A DNA stretch of 64,000 nucleotides from Neurospora crassa OR74A (lineage: Eukaryota; Ascomycota; Sordariomycetes; Sordariales; Sordariaceae), in assembly GCF_000182925.2 (NCBI RefSeq), contig NC_026503.1:3100001-3164000 (forward strand). The letters run 5' to 3'. A model generated the notes under the pieces. It saw only the letters and a program-made list of their open reading frames with translations. It was not told the origin of the DNA and did no database searches. Shown here piece after piece: positions 52,205 to 63,784 of this stretch (the stretch's first letter is position 1; the number at the start of each line of letters is the position of its first letter). A program made the translations under genes and the position numbers.

Positions 52205-54256
52205 TTTGGCCGGCAAGTCTGGGGTTCGCAAACAACAAGTGAGCGCGGTTGTAGAGAGAAACGATGTACGTTTGGCTGCAAAGCAGACGGTCGTGAGAAG
52301 AGAAGAGCAGCTGAGTGCGCGGCAGGCAAGGATTGGAAAAGGGCGACAAGGGAGAGTGCTTGTGGAAAATGTGTTGTTGATTCGTGAGAAGTTCACTGGA
52401 AGACTATCTGTCTGGTCAGTTCCAGTGGCTGCAGGCTGCTGTTTGTCGATGTCTTCTTCCTCCCACTTGCTGGACTGGCTGCTTCAGTTGCCTGCCTCTG
52501 AAACGGGCAGCGCCAAGAGCAAGCAAGTGCCAGCCAAAATTGATGGAAATCAAGGTCCCTAGGGCGTGGGGCCAATCACAAGCCCGATTCCTCAGGGCCC
52601 TGGCTCGAGCCTGGCTTTGAAGAAAGTGGTGGACCTCGATTGAGCTCCCTCCTGTTTCTCATCGGGTCTGTGCTTTATCTAGCACGTGACCGTGTAAGCT
52701 ATAGCTCTTATCTGATTGCTTATCAATATTCACACTTCCCCTCCAAACAAAATGTAACCATTGGACTCGATAGGTTTTGAGCTTCCTGAATTCTGACTTT
52801 CATATTGTCTTGCTTCACCTTCCCTTGACCTTGGTGGTTGCGATACTAGTCACCCAAAATGCGCCCCTTTGGTTTTCTTAACCAGTCTGACGACGACTCA
52901 AAGTGGATGATGATTTTGCAAGGCACACCCTGTCAGCGGTCATTTCGTTAACCGTTCGAATCTGTCGGGGTTGAGAATACCGAGATGGGCCTTGCTGAAG
53001 ACTTCGGTGACCTTCTGCAACTCAACAGTTGACTCTCGCTCTTTCTGAACTGGACATAGGACCAACATGCTCTCTTTGGCGAATGCGATTCCTGTAATTG
53101 CGCAATCACTCGGCTTTCAAGTTTTTGAATGTTGCTCTCGACTCCTTTTGCGCTGCTGACGCCCATCATGAGGTTGCTCGTCATCGTTTTGGACAGTTGG
53201 GCTGCTTCAACCAGAGTAAAGACGGGAACTGTCTACTCTCGGCAGAATGAGGATGAGTCAATGGGGTCTGCTGGCTCTTTATATTACAGTATACACTCGG
53301 TTCATCTTCACTCTACTCCTTTTCAGTTCCTTCAAACACATGACATCACGTATACGTTCCGATCGGAAGCTAGTCTAGGCGTTAACGCCGACTCTCCGAT
53401 GTCACATCGATGCCAACCGGCTCGGTCCGTCTTCTGTCGGCGTTTCTAATGCCCGGGATCCCTTTCTTCGCTTTCTGACCGAGAAAGGGACGGGGTTTGC
53501 CGCGCTTGGCAGTGGGTTTCTTTTTCGGTGGATTTCTCCGGCATCAAGATCAAAGAAGATCACGATCGTGGGGGCTCCTACATTTGGAGAAGACCCTTGA
53601 TGCGCGCTTGATAAGCGAGCGCCTGCAATCGAGGGAATCTTCCTGCAATCGGTTGATTTTCGGACGTCTTAAGAATGACGCCATGTTCATCGCAACTTTT
53701 TATCCAGAGTACCGGGTCACCACTGCATGTCTGTACTTGAGGTGTAAAGCCGAGGTTTGAGTGTTCTGTGATATGTGCACTACTGCATAGAGGTATGTGC
53801 AAACACTTGAAGGGAACCCGTGCTTAGAAGTGTCAACCCACAACATCTTTCCAAGTCTCGACATACAACAGTTTGTAATCAAGTCTTCGAAGCCGAGTTC
53901 ATTCCGACGAAGGTACCCCTCCATCAAGAGTCCAGACCCATTCCATCCCATGCTTTGACATGATTAGCGATTCAAGCGCTCTAAGCCATCTCCAAGTGCC
54001 GTCGTTCCGTCTCCCAAGGACGTCGTGCAACCAACTTTGCAACATTTTCCTATCTCTGTGCTGGATCCATATCTTGCGAGCTTGCTGACATCGAATTTGA
54101 GAGCAATAAGATAGCTCTAGATCAAAGAGCATTCGCCATTTTCTTCGAACCCTTGAACTCTTCCACATTCTTTCCCAAGTTCACCTAGAACCGGCAGTAC
54201 ATACAGCAAACCCTCGAAGCAGATTTATATCCTCGATAGCCTGTTTACACATCACC
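52205..54256. other. Intergenic region containing a gene relic
   Basis: Upstream regions of EB1 (minus) and the GT8 gene (plus). Apart from the relic at 52940-53234, no gene is supported; short motif-free frames only. Confidence 0.45.
52940..53234 (-). pseudogene. Relic of a helical N-terminal-type domain gene
   Basis: Two overlapping frames on the minus strand together look like one alpha-helical domain: LVEAAQLSKTMTSNLMMG and GVESNIQKLESRVIAQLQ in one frame, and ESTVELQKVTEVFSKAHLG then NPDRFERLTK and a stop in another. The pattern resembles the small helical N-terminal domains found in front of fungal STAND/NLR-like proteins, but no nucleotide-binding domain follows. The frame change makes an intact gene unlikely. 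Identification is tentative. Confidence 0.35.
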
Positions 54257-55348
54257 ATGGCGGTTGATTACCCTACCAACATGATCTGGAGTACCCTCGT
54301 AACCAAGAGGGCGTACTTGGGCGGGGCTTTGGTCCTCAACCACAGCTTGAAAAAGGTGGGGTCAAGGTACCAGCTCAAGATCATGGTCACCCGCGAAGCT
54401 CAGGCCGACAAGGAATTCATGGCTGTTTTTGCTGCTGCTGGCATTCCCACCATTGTCATCGAAACTATCGAGCCTGCACGGCAAGGCAAAGTCAACAAGG
54501 CGTTTTGGCAGAAGCTAGCTCCATGGGCGATGACCGAATATGAGGTAGGTACCATATCGAATATGCACCCGGGCTGTATAGACTATCAGACTGACAACAT
54601 CTCCAGAGAATCGTCCTCCTCGACAGTGACCAAGTCATTCTCCAAAACATTGATCATTTGATGACCCTACATCTTCCAGAGGGCCACATTGCATGTTCAC
54701 ATGCCTGCACTTGCAACCCCCGCAAGCTTGCCCACTATCCCAAGGATTGGTATGTTCTCTGCTTTGGTTCATCCGTCGATCCCGACGTATTTCCTGTCGA
54801 TCATCTCCATAGAATAGACGAACTTCGACTAACGACCCCCTAGGGTCCCCCAAAACTGCCCCTTCACCTCTGCCGACCAGCACACCGGCTCCCCAGCACC
54901 CATCACTCCTTCCTCTCCACGCACGCACCACCTTCTCAACAGCGGCACCGTAGTCCTCACGCCATCAAAACCGCAATTCGACGCCCTCCTCGACGCCATC
55001 AACACCCACCCGGATGTCCCCCATATGGTCTTCCCCGACCAGGACATCCTCGCCATCGTCTACCGCGGCAAGTGGAAGCCGCTTCCGTACGTCTACAACG
55101 CTCTCAAACCGATGCGAGACTGTCACGCGTCCCTGTGGAGGGACGAGGATGTGAAGATACTGCATTATATCCTCAACAAGCCGTGGGAGAGCCGCGATTT
55201 TGATGAGAACGATAAGGTGGAGTCAACGCATCGGTTGTGGTGGGGGGTGTGGGAGGAGGTGGAGAGGGAGTGGACGGGAGGGGAGGCGGGTGAGGAGAAG
55301 AGGAGGTTGTATGACAGTGTTTTGAGGTCGGTTGTTGCGCAGGCGTGA
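54257..55348 (+). CDS. GT8 family (glycogenin-like) glycosyltransferase (3 exons)
   Basis: Exons 54257-54544, 54607-54749 and 54844-55348 join in phase to 311 residues. The N terminus (sequence MAVDYPTNMIWSTLVTKRAYLGGALVLNHSLKK with internal TLVT and YLGGALVL) is the sugar-nucleotide-binding strand-helix of GT8 enzymes. Exon 2 begins RIVLLDSDQVILQNID, containing the metal-binding DxD (DSD). Exon 3 holds HLLNSGTVVLTPS, FPDQDILAIVY and KILHYILNKPWESRD; the final HY...KPW segment matches the metal-binding HF/Y..KPW motif of glycogenin and galactinol-synthase-like enzymes. No signal peptide, so a cytosolic enzyme is likely. It lacks the long C-terminal glycogen-synthase-binding region of true glycogenin; acceptor is unknown. 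Introns are 62 and 94 nt with good donors. Confidence 0.88.
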
Positions 55349-55949
55349 TGGAGTGGAAGGTGTTTCTATTTGGCTTGACAGAAGGGCCTCGGGAAAAGGC
55401 GAGGAAAAGACATGGGATACAGGGTATAGAACGGTCAGAGGAGATGCCTTAACCTAGGCTGGTGGAATTTTGGCTTACGAAACAGTGATTACCAATAACG
55501 CGCACTTGGAGGCATTGAAGTTACAATAGGGAGCGAAAGCGACGTCTGTCTTACACGCAGGGAGACAGGTTACGGATATACGCATTGGCTTGAATGTTCT
55601 TATGAGGCTGTTGACGACGAAGAGATATCATCGATGCGCTTTCGTCACGCAGTACTTGTAGTACGTTACAACCTTCTTTCCTTCCATCTTCCTTTGAAGA
55701 TGCCAAGACGGTGGGGCGGCCACCTAGGCTACCATCGTCACTTCCTAATTGAACAAGAAAGAGAAGAGGGGTAAGAGCATCGTGAAACTAGGTTCTCGTC
55801 GTGAAGGCCTGGTGCCTCGGACACCACTGCACTCTGATTGATAACTCCAGCTTGTCTCCCCAGGTCATAACCAACATTCAGCACAGCCGTCAACGAATCA
55901 TTCTACCTTCCATTGAAAGAATTTAAAGCGCTCCTGAGCAGCTCAAAAA
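55349..55949. other. Intergenic spacer
   Basis: No gene, repeat or RNA recognised. Confidence 0.5.
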
Positions 55950-57252
55950 ATGTCTGTCGCCAAGGATTATAATGACTCAAATGACCTCGACAGCCACCGC
56001 CGGCGCCTGGAGATATTTCCAGTCAAATAGCTCGTTCGGGCACAGACTTCTCCTGACCAGATGCCTATTCAACATGGGATAAATGTAAGTCTGGATTGTC
56101 ACTGAGGTTCAAATCCCCATCGCTCAGAATGATGGGAACGACAGATGGTTGAACTATTAGCCATCCACATCTTCATGAAGCCTAAAGTCCTTGACGCCAT
56201 TGGCCCAACCCGTTCGATCTCGCTCGACAACTATCCAAAAACCACAGAAGCACAGACTTCACTCCTGGGTATGCCCTACATGCTCTCCATTTCTCTAACC
56301 TGACCACATTACTACCCCCTCCACGTACTCAGAAGGACAAATGGCCCGCCCTCGCGCAGCCACCGGCTTTGTCGACCAAGTAAAAGTCCAACCTCTACGT
56401 CCCAACAGCAGCGAACTAGAATATGAATGCACCAAATTCTCTCTCGCCTACACCATCTTTTTTCAACCACCACCAGCAACAACATGAAGCCAACAACTTC
56501 TTCACGGTCCTCTACAACCAATACACAAGACTCATGCTTAACTTTACCGATTCCTACCTCCCGTTCGTCGCCGCCCTAGCCCGTAACCTGACCCTGAGCC
56601 CTCCATCCCCCTCTCACCCCCCTTCCACGCCTTGTCTTACTCCTTCTCATGCTCATATCCCTCAGGCCCCTTCTCCACCTCCTCCTTTTCATTCTCCTCT
56701 TCCTTTCCGGTACGTGGCGTCCGGAAATTTCAAGATCCGCTGCTTCACCCGTTCACCTTTGCTTACGGACGGCTTGTGAAATCATGGGGCAGGATTCAGA
56801 GAGACCTGGAGACTTTTCAAAGGGGAATTGATGGGTTAGGTGATGTCATGATTCCATGTGTGGGACATTTTGATTTTAGCTCTTTAGCTGCGAGCGAGGC
56901 TGGTAGAGGAGATGTAGGCGACGGTCACGGAGCAGTGTTGAAGCAAATTCTAGAGGCGCACGCTCAGTTGAACCCTGAGATAATCCTGTTGCAGGGTAGC
57001 GAGTATGTGATCGAGCTGGTGAGGACTGGGCAATGGAATAGTATGGAACTGCCGAGGGGTGTGAGGGTTATGGTTCGTGATTTTATGGGGAGGCAGTCTG
57101 TTAGAGGTAGGCACCTTACACACACCCATATCCGTGGGCGTACCATTTTGGTAACTGAAGTTGTTAACTGACTTGCTTCATCAATGCCAGATGCGAAAGC
57201 ATGTTTCATGCAAATTATCCTCCACGATCATCAGTGGTGGAAGGCAAGATAG
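55950..57252 (+). pseudogene. Unrecognised gene with apparent stop and frame changes
   Basis: Several convincing exons are visible. One runs from the ATG at 55950 (sequence MSVAKDYNDSNDLDSHRRR). After a GTAAGT intron the next begins MVELLAIHIFMKPKVLDAIG and splices, via a GTATGC donor with a CTAAC branch, to EGQMARPRAATGFVDQ and CTKFSLAYTIFF. The sequence then seems to continue in a different frame (NNFFTVLYNQYTRLMLNFTD). The third frame carries FAYGRLVKSWGRIQRDLETF through VRVMVRDFMGRQSVR, with a last intron and an exon ending DHQWWKAR. A TAG at 56028-56030 interrupts the first exon and two frame changes lie near 56460 (a T6 run) and 56600. Either a decayed gene, sequencing errors in homopolymers, or unrecognised introns. 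The family is unknown to me. Confidence 0.5.
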
Positions 57253-57963
57253 AGGAAGTAGTTGCAAGGTGAGGGGCAACTTCGCCAGCTCCACATCGGT
57301 TAAGGGGGTTTGTTTACATCGTGGATATCGCGGACCCTAACCCTTGTCGATCATGGTGTTTACCTTTCCATTTGTCGAAACCCGTCTTCTTTGTCCGATC
57401 TCTTTGATGCTGGTGTTTCAGGACGGTGATATCCCAAAGATTCCTTTCAGATTGAATTTTTTTTTCCAAAATTCGATACAATTTGAAGATCAAATTGAAA
57501 AGACAAGCGAAAAAGCGCCCTGGACGCTTTCTCCGGCCATTCTGATTCGCTCCAACCCAAAGTATCCACCTCGTTGTCCACAACATGAATGCACGAACAG
57601 GTTTCACGGTCCCATTCGTTCGGGTCTCGATACCCCAGGTTTTTCTCGAACACTGACATGACATGGGCTGGCTCACCTCACCTGTTTCCCTTTCTTCCCT
57701 TCCTTTTTCTTTCTTCTCTTTTTTCTCTCCTTACCTTGATCTTCTATCCAACTTAATTTTTTTGGCCACTCAGAACCACAGAGTTCCTCCCTTGACTTGA
57801 CAGCCCATCCATTCATTATCTACATCCAGAGAAGTCACCAATAAGAAAGAGAGAAAAAATCATACCTTTCAACAACTTCCAACACCAACCCGCGGAGAAA
57901 AGTCCACTACCTACCTAACTCCAGCCTTGAAAAAAGGCCCCAAGAGTTTCCAAAGAAGAAAAG
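57253..57963. promoter_or_regulatory. Spacer and C/T-rich leader
   Basis: No gene. Bases 57670-57960 are a T/C-rich then A-rich leader typical of fungal promoters, preceding the ATG at 57964. Confidence 0.5.
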
Positions 57964-58776
57964 ATGTGCATCCGCGTCCTAACAATCTTCAAATGCGCCT
58001 GTCCCCACCGCAACACCCTCGTCTGTCCACACCACATCCACGTCCGCGAACCTTCTTCATCAACTGCCGATCTCCAAACCTCATCCTGTCACCCAGTCAC
58101 CATCATTACCCCTACTAGCTCATCCCCTTCATCAGAATCCCCAGCAGAAAATACCACTACCACCAGCAGCACAGACGATGACGACTTCCAAAAAGGCTTC
58201 ACTCCCCGCCTTCCCTCCGCCCTTCAAGGTCACAAGAACTGGACGCCCCTTCCCGGAAAAGAGAATCAGCGGTGGGAACATTGCCCCGGCTACCTCGCAA
58301 AAAGCAGAGCGTTGGCGGTGGCGGTAGCCGGAGCGGGAGCGGGAGCGGGAACGTCGTCCTCGGGTGGTAGTGGTAGTAGCAATGGCAGTAGCAAAATGGG
58401 CGAGGGCACAGGGGTAATGGTCGGGAAGGAAACGCAGTGCGCAGAGTACAAAGCTACGGAACCAAAGTTTAGGAGGCGGTGGGAGGTTAAAAGTGGGTTG
58501 TGTGAGGAGTGTAGGGGGATGCATGGGATGCAGGGACCTGAGGCAGAAGATGGGGAGAAAAGGAAAGATGGAGTGAAGGAGAGGGGAAAGGAGCCTAAGG
58601 ATACGGTGAGGGGGGAGGAGAGGGGGAGGGCGAGGAGTAGAGCGGCTACAGACCCTACGGCGAATGCTGTGCCGGTGCCGGCGCCGGCGATGGTGACTGG
58701 TGGGAAGGTGGTGAAGGGGGTGAGTGGGAAGGTGGTGGGGAGGAGGGCGGTGAGGAAGAGGATCGCTACTTTGTGA
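57964..58776 (+). CDS. Small Cys-containing fungal protein of unknown function
   Basis: An intronless 270-residue frame. The N terminus MCIRVLTIFKCACPHRN contains a Cys/His cluster (C2, C11, C13, H15, C21, H23, H24) that resembles the short metal-binding starts of many uncharacterised fungal proteins. Further Cys occur at HCPGYLAKS, TQCAEYK and LCEECRGMHG. The rest is low-complexity: Ser/Thr-rich, then Ala/Gly repeats, then Lys/Glu/Arg, ending in a basic segment (KVVGRRAVRKRIATL). Nine or more Cys in pairs suggest a small zinc-binding module. A long leader with favourable AAAG before the ATG supports the start. Function cannot be assigned. Confidence 0.7.
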   Translation: MCIRVLTIFKCACPHRNTLVCPHHIHVREPSSSTADLQTSSCHPVTIITPTSSSPSSESPAENTTTTSSTDDDDFQKGFTPRLPSALQGHKNWTPLPGKENQRWEHCPGYLAKSRALAVAVAGAGAGAGTSSSGGSGSSNGSSKMGEGTGVMVGKETQCAEYKATEPKFRRRWEVKSGLCEECRGMHGMQGPEAEDGEKRKDGVKERGKEPKDTVRGEERGRARSRAATDPTANAVPVPAPAMVTGGKVVKGVSGKVVGRRAVRKRIATL

Positions 58777-59338
58777 GCTGAGCCATTGCCGGGTTTGGGA
58801 GGTCTCTTTTGGGAGATCGATATTAAAGTGGTTCGATTTTGCGGCACCTACAAGAGTCGATGTTGAAAAGGTCCCTCCACTTCCACCTACCAGGACTTCC
58901 AACCTGTCTGTATCTAGACACTATCCGCCAACTCACAAACCACTCCTCCTCTTCTACCCCGACCCCCCACACCTTTACACCGATAAACCACCTCCAGCAA
59001 GTCTACCATTTCTCCGCCGATCCACCAGCTCCATACCGAACGTCACAATCAGCGTCAGCCCAAACTTTATCCAGCTTCACATGGCTCAAATTCCTTTTTC
59101 AGAAACAAATCCTCGATCCGCCACCAAACGCAATCGACGCCGTTTCAAACAGCCTCATTCGTGCCTGCTACTGACCATCGCTTTGTCCTTTCTCATGCAT
59201 ACCCACAGGTTTGGAGAAATCAGGATTGACGACATCCATATCCTCACCAAAGATAGGTACTCTTATCACGCCGATGAATGTACGGGCTCATACCGAAAAT
59301 GAAGCGCCCACAGGAGATTACGGAGCTATCGGGCAGGA
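58777..59338. other. Intergenic spacer
   Basis: No supported gene. Short plus-strand frames (for example 58839-59174) lack motifs. Confidence 0.45.
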
Positions 59339-60524
59339 CTATTGCGTTCCATACCTACCTAACATGGAGATGGCGGGATGGCAGCGAACGGTCTCGTGGA
59401 TAAAGAGGGTGATAGAGTGAGGGGGTTGATTCCGGAGACGCAGACTGCGGATTACAGTGCAACTTGCAACCAGACGCGCGGGTCTTTGAGGGGGGTGGTA
59501 GAAGAGGGCGCGCATATTTCCAGTTATGGCGGTCATGTCGGCGCCGGTAATTTCTAGGAGGGGCTCGTAGCGTTCGGCTTGTAACTGGTAACTTGGGAAT
59601 TGCCAAGCAAGAGACAAAAGGAGAGAGAAACAAACTGTTCAAGAGGAGGTAACGAATGATCTAACTCACATCAACAATATCCGGATGAGTGGACACGGAC
59701 TCAATGGAAATACTGTGAAAAGTCGGGTCTATCCTCCCAGAAGATTTCATCCTCGCGCTTTAAGCGGGCAGTTATTTTCTCGACGGCGATATTGATAATA
59801 TTGGAGATATAAAGAGACCCCAGGCGGATGAATGAGTTCTTGTCCAACCAATAGTCCATTCAGGGTATCTGGCCGCAGATACCGAGATAGTCAATGGACT
59901 TATATCCGCGATGGCCAGCGTACCGTCGAAATTACAGCCTTTTTTCCACGAAGCCGAACTTGGTATATGTACTGAAGGTGACGATGCCGAGGAAATCCGA
60001 GGAGTAGTACTCGTCGAAATCGCACTCCTTATGGGTATCAACGTAGCATATCTGGATATGGCCGAGGAAATCGTTGTTGACCTTGTCCATGAATGAGTGG
60101 CTCCATGACTATTCCAGGACGCTGGGAACGGAGTAGTGAGGGACTGAAGGGCGTACTCGGCGTTGTCTACTTTGCTGGACATGTGGTAAATAATCTTACC
60201 ATAGGTGACGCTTTTGAGATCAGGGCAAATCTAGGCCGTTTACATCGGGGCGGGATTTCTTCTCATAGCATGGCTGTCCTGGTTTTCGAGGCAGACGTAA
60301 TAAAACAGGTCCGGCCATCATCGAGATCTTTGGGCGATGACCCAGTAGTCTAGGTGGTTCGTTGCAAAAGGCGATGATTTGGAATAATATACACACCTCC
60401 TCTGCATGGATATAAAAGGGCCAAACTCGTGGAATTGGGCAATCTCTGGGGGTAACCAAGTCTTTATTTTACCATAGTCCTGAGGTGGCAGGCAGTTTAT
60501 ACAGAAAATGGGGTATTTGATCAA
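59339..60524 (-). pseudogene. Pseudogene of an unrecognised fungal protein, many in-frame stops
   Basis: On the minus strand one protein-like sequence can be followed for about 1.2 kb despite stops. Recognisable stretches, in order: KIKTWLPPEIAQFHEFGPF, LDYWVIAQRSR, LFYYVCLENQDSHAMRRNP, VTYGKIIYHMSSKVDN, NNDFLGHIQICYVDTHKE, GIVTFSTYTKFGFVEKRL, RRYAGHRGYKSIDYLGICG, NSFIRLGSLYISNIIN, REDEIFWEDRPDFSQYF and, after a likely intron, FPSYQLQAERYEPLLEITG. At least five stop codons and one frame change interrupt it. Most stops (TAA and TAG after M, A and L codons; TGA elsewhere) are explained by single C-to-T changes in CAA, CAG or CGA codons, several in the CpA context favoured by repeat-induced point mutation. 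The protein family is unknown to me. Confidence 0.7.
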
Positions 60525-62209
60525 ATCAAAATCCTAGTCTTTTGTACAGCTACTAGCTCCTTGGCTGTACCGCGCTGTCCTTTTTAACACTTGACTCGTG
60601 CGCCAAGGTGTGTTCAACTAAACAGGTCTTGGTAGTGTCTCACCTTTTCTCCGAGGGCGCATTGTTCATTATTCCATTTTGTTGTCTCTTTGACTTCATC
60701 TACGGTGTATGTAGTGTAAATGGATCGTCAAAGACAAAAAGCCATGTTTGTGTCTTGGTATGTAGGTAGTTGGTGAAATTGGTGAATGCATCAGCATGGT
60801 ACATAAAAGTCTGCCAAGGCCCCTGATGCCAGCAGGGGAGAGGGGATCTTGAAATCAGGGTGCCATCAGTCTTTTATCAGGGGGCGAGCTGGGGAAGAAG
60901 AGTCTTTAATGTGAGACCAAGGAGGTTGACACTGGACACACAGTTAGATCTTCAACGGAAAACGACGACGCTTTTCCCCAAATTGCTACATACCGTACTG
61001 GTCGCGGAGACGTGTCCGTAGAGGTTACGGAGTGTTGTTCCGGGTGGTGTCGTGCATCACCCTAAGCTACCTAGGTAGCTTGGCGTAGCAACGGGGAGTG
61101 TACGCTAACTTCTCTCCATAGGGCTTGGGGCTCTGACCAGAAAATCCAATGGCACCGTAGCGTGATGCAGCGCTTTCTTGATGGCTAATCGATCGATCGG
61201 TGCGTTTGGCACAGTACCAGTGGAGTGTACTAGACCTACTTGTGTGCACACCGATGTATAATTCCAAGCTTGCTTTCAGAGCCCCTACTATGTAGGTGAT
61301 TCAATGTTGATGCTCGTGTTATTTGGCACATGTGTGCTTTGAGGCGACTGCTTTTCCAAGCAGCAAAAACTCTCCCAGCTCGCTCTTGTTAGCAACAGGT
61401 GAAAATTCACGAGATGAATGCATGGCCCATGGAAATATCCCCAAGACACTCACCCATTGGACTTAGATCACAATGTGCCTGCAAGTCATGTTTTGGACCC
61501 TCACACGAATCGAATGTGAATCCCTCGTGGATATTCTTTCGTCTCAGTGCTGATGGCACCCCAAATCGTAGACAGAATACTCGACCAAACTTTCCCTCGG
61601 ATCCGTCTGTAGCTGTCAGTTGGGATGAAACAAAATAAGTTCCCATGCGCCGGCAGTGGATCCTTGTGGGCCAGACAACCTTACTTTGACCTCTGTAGTC
61701 AATAACGATCATGGCAATTCCCGAGTTGCTGCTCATGAACACAGTGTCGAGGTGTGGTCAAGCAAGAAAAAGTCTCGAGGTCCCACACTCCATGTGTCTG
61801 AGCAGCACACGTGGAGAGAGACAGAGAGAGAGCCGCGGGCAGAGCTGCTATTCGTAGGTAGCCATGGACAAACCTGACGGAGTTTCGGTTGGGATGATAG
61901 CCGATCATCTCTCTCCAGGAATCATACGTCGGTCCCAAATCTTACCCACGACATCTCGATCTCTCATTTCCCCTATTGACAATTGGGTGTTGGCCAGAAT
62001 CCCATGCATGATCCTAGCGCAGATTGTATTTCCTTACCCGTTGGTAAGGACTATTTGAAGCCGACGATGGAACCTCAACACTGGATCTTCTCGTCTCGGG
62101 TAATCCTCGCCTATGACCCAACCTTTCCATCGTATCAGCTGCTGACTTGTGCCACCTCCACACAGGCATTCTTTACTACCCTAGGTCCCACCCAGACCAT
62201 CGGTGTAGC
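60525..62209. other. 1.7-kb intergenic region
   Basis: No gene is supported. A 16-bp perfect palindrome lies at 61065-61080. The final 150 bases are the probable leader of the receptor-like gene. Confidence 0.45.
61065..61080. repeat. 16-bp perfect palindrome
   Basis: AGCTACCTAGGTAGCT reads the same on both strands. Related CTACCTAC/CTAGGTAG motifs are scattered in the window, for example at 22028-22052. Confidence 0.9.
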
Positions 62210-63784
62210 ATGGCTATGAGCGAGGATGCCTCAAGGGCGTTGGTCATCATGTGGGTGATTGTTGGGGTGGTCTTTGTTTTGGTAATCCTTCGTGTGTATA
62301 CCCGGGTGGTCTGCATGGCCGCCTATGGTGTTGACGACTGGATATATGTTGCCGCATTTGTGAGTTCAATCTGACATAAACGTGAATGAGGCAAATTTAA
62401 CCTTACCTTTTTTTTTTTTTTTTTTTTTTTATCCAGATCATCCTTTTCATTTATACCGTCCTCATTCAATATGCTGCCTTCTTTGGCTTCGGCCAAACCG
62501 AAAAAGAAATAGCAAACGCTACAAGGGCGTCAAAAGCTCGACTGTTCGAATGCCTCGGACAAACCACGTCATTTGTTGGCACGCCTCTCGCTAAAGCTTC
62601 TCTTGGAGCCTTTCTTCTTCGACTGGTCACGGTGACGTGGCATCGGTTTGCTGTCTGGGGAGCAATGACATTGATGTTCTTGTCATCTGTTGGTATGTAA
62701 GCTCTCTCTTGTTCGAGTGGGACAAGATCCGCGAACAGTGTGCTAGAGTCCCAGACGACATTAACAGGATTTTTCCCAACAGCACAGCTGCTATGTTTCT
62801 GGCTGTCTTGTCGTCCTTTCAACTACGTGTACAACAAAAATATCCGGGGAGTCTGCCCAGTTAATACACGGCCAACTTTCTATCTTCTCTATGGTGAGTG
62901 GTAGAGCGAGCTTGAAGATTCGGATAATGACTAACCTTTGGTAGGTTCAACCATCGCCACAGACTTCTTCTTTGCAATGTTTCCATGGATCATCCTGTGG
63001 AAACTTCAGATGCCCAGACAAGAGAAAATCACTATTGGCTGCAGTCTGAGCCTCGGACTAATGTCAGTATTCTTGATGTGCCAACACGCTCAGCTCGAAC
63101 CAAAACTGATGATGATGATCTAGTACCGCCGCGGCCGGTGTCAAACGAGTGACAGAAGTGGAAGGCCTGTACACATCAAATTATCTGAGTAAGGAAAGCC
63201 CTGTGACGACCCGAGAATATAAAGCTAACAGTTCACTTCCATCTACAGAAACCACCCTTCCTCTTATTGTGTGGTCGGCCGCAGAGATGGCTATTACCCT
63301 CGTCTGCATCGGCATCCCCGTTTTGAGACCGCTATACAAGCGCATCTACTGGCACCTTCGAAGGCAATCCGCACACTCGTCAGAACATCTCCAACATTTA
63401 GACTGCTCAAAGGAGCAACCAGGATTTGCACTGCAGACAATCGGCGGAGGGCCCCTTGATAAGGAGATGAGTAACTTGGAGCGAAGGAACAGTACAAGAC
63501 CAACCAGTGTCATGAACAACAACACTGATGACTTTCTTTACGAGCGATTCCGGATAGGGATTAACGAAGCGTCTAAGACGACGGTGATAGCTCAGCAGCG
63601 AAGGCTAGACGACGAGGATTCAAAGATGGACGCACTCGACGATTATAGCTGTAGCCAACTTGAGCGCAGTACTGATAGCACGCGGAGGGCATTGGGAGAT
63701 GAAGAGCTCGGTATGGTGAATAATAACCAGCGGAGCCAAAACACCATTACCGTAACGCAAAGCTTTAGCGTTGATAGAAGTTGA
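62210..63784 (+). CDS. Pth11/SAT4-type seven-helix receptor-like membrane protein (6 exons)
   Basis: Exons 62210-62359, 62437-62692, 62783-62893, 62945-63062, 63124-63188 and 63249-63784 join in phase to 411 residues. Seven hydrophobic helices appear: VIMWVIVGVVFVLVILRVYT; IYVAAF-IILFIYTVLIQYA; SFVGTPLAKASLGAFLLRL; AVWGAMTLMFLSSV-AQLLCFW; STIATDFFFAMFPWIILWKL; KITIGCSLSLGLITAAAGV; LPLIVWSAAEMAITLVCIG. Family marks include YGVDDWIYV, CFWLSCRPFNYVYN, RGVCPVNTRPTFYLLYG, WKLQMPRQEK and LPLIVWSAAEM, matching the fungal rhodopsin/SAT4 domain of Pth11-related proteins. No CFEM domain precedes helix 1. The C-terminal 130 residues are a Ser/Thr/Asp-rich cytoplasmic tail. The first intron contains a long poly-T tract before ATCCAG. 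Pth11 relatives act in surface or nutrient sensing in some fungi; ligand and signalling here are unknown. Confidence 0.9.

Noticed and set aside
61407-61742. 111-codon minus-strand open frame
   Set aside because: No motifs, no splice or start context; not supported as a gene.
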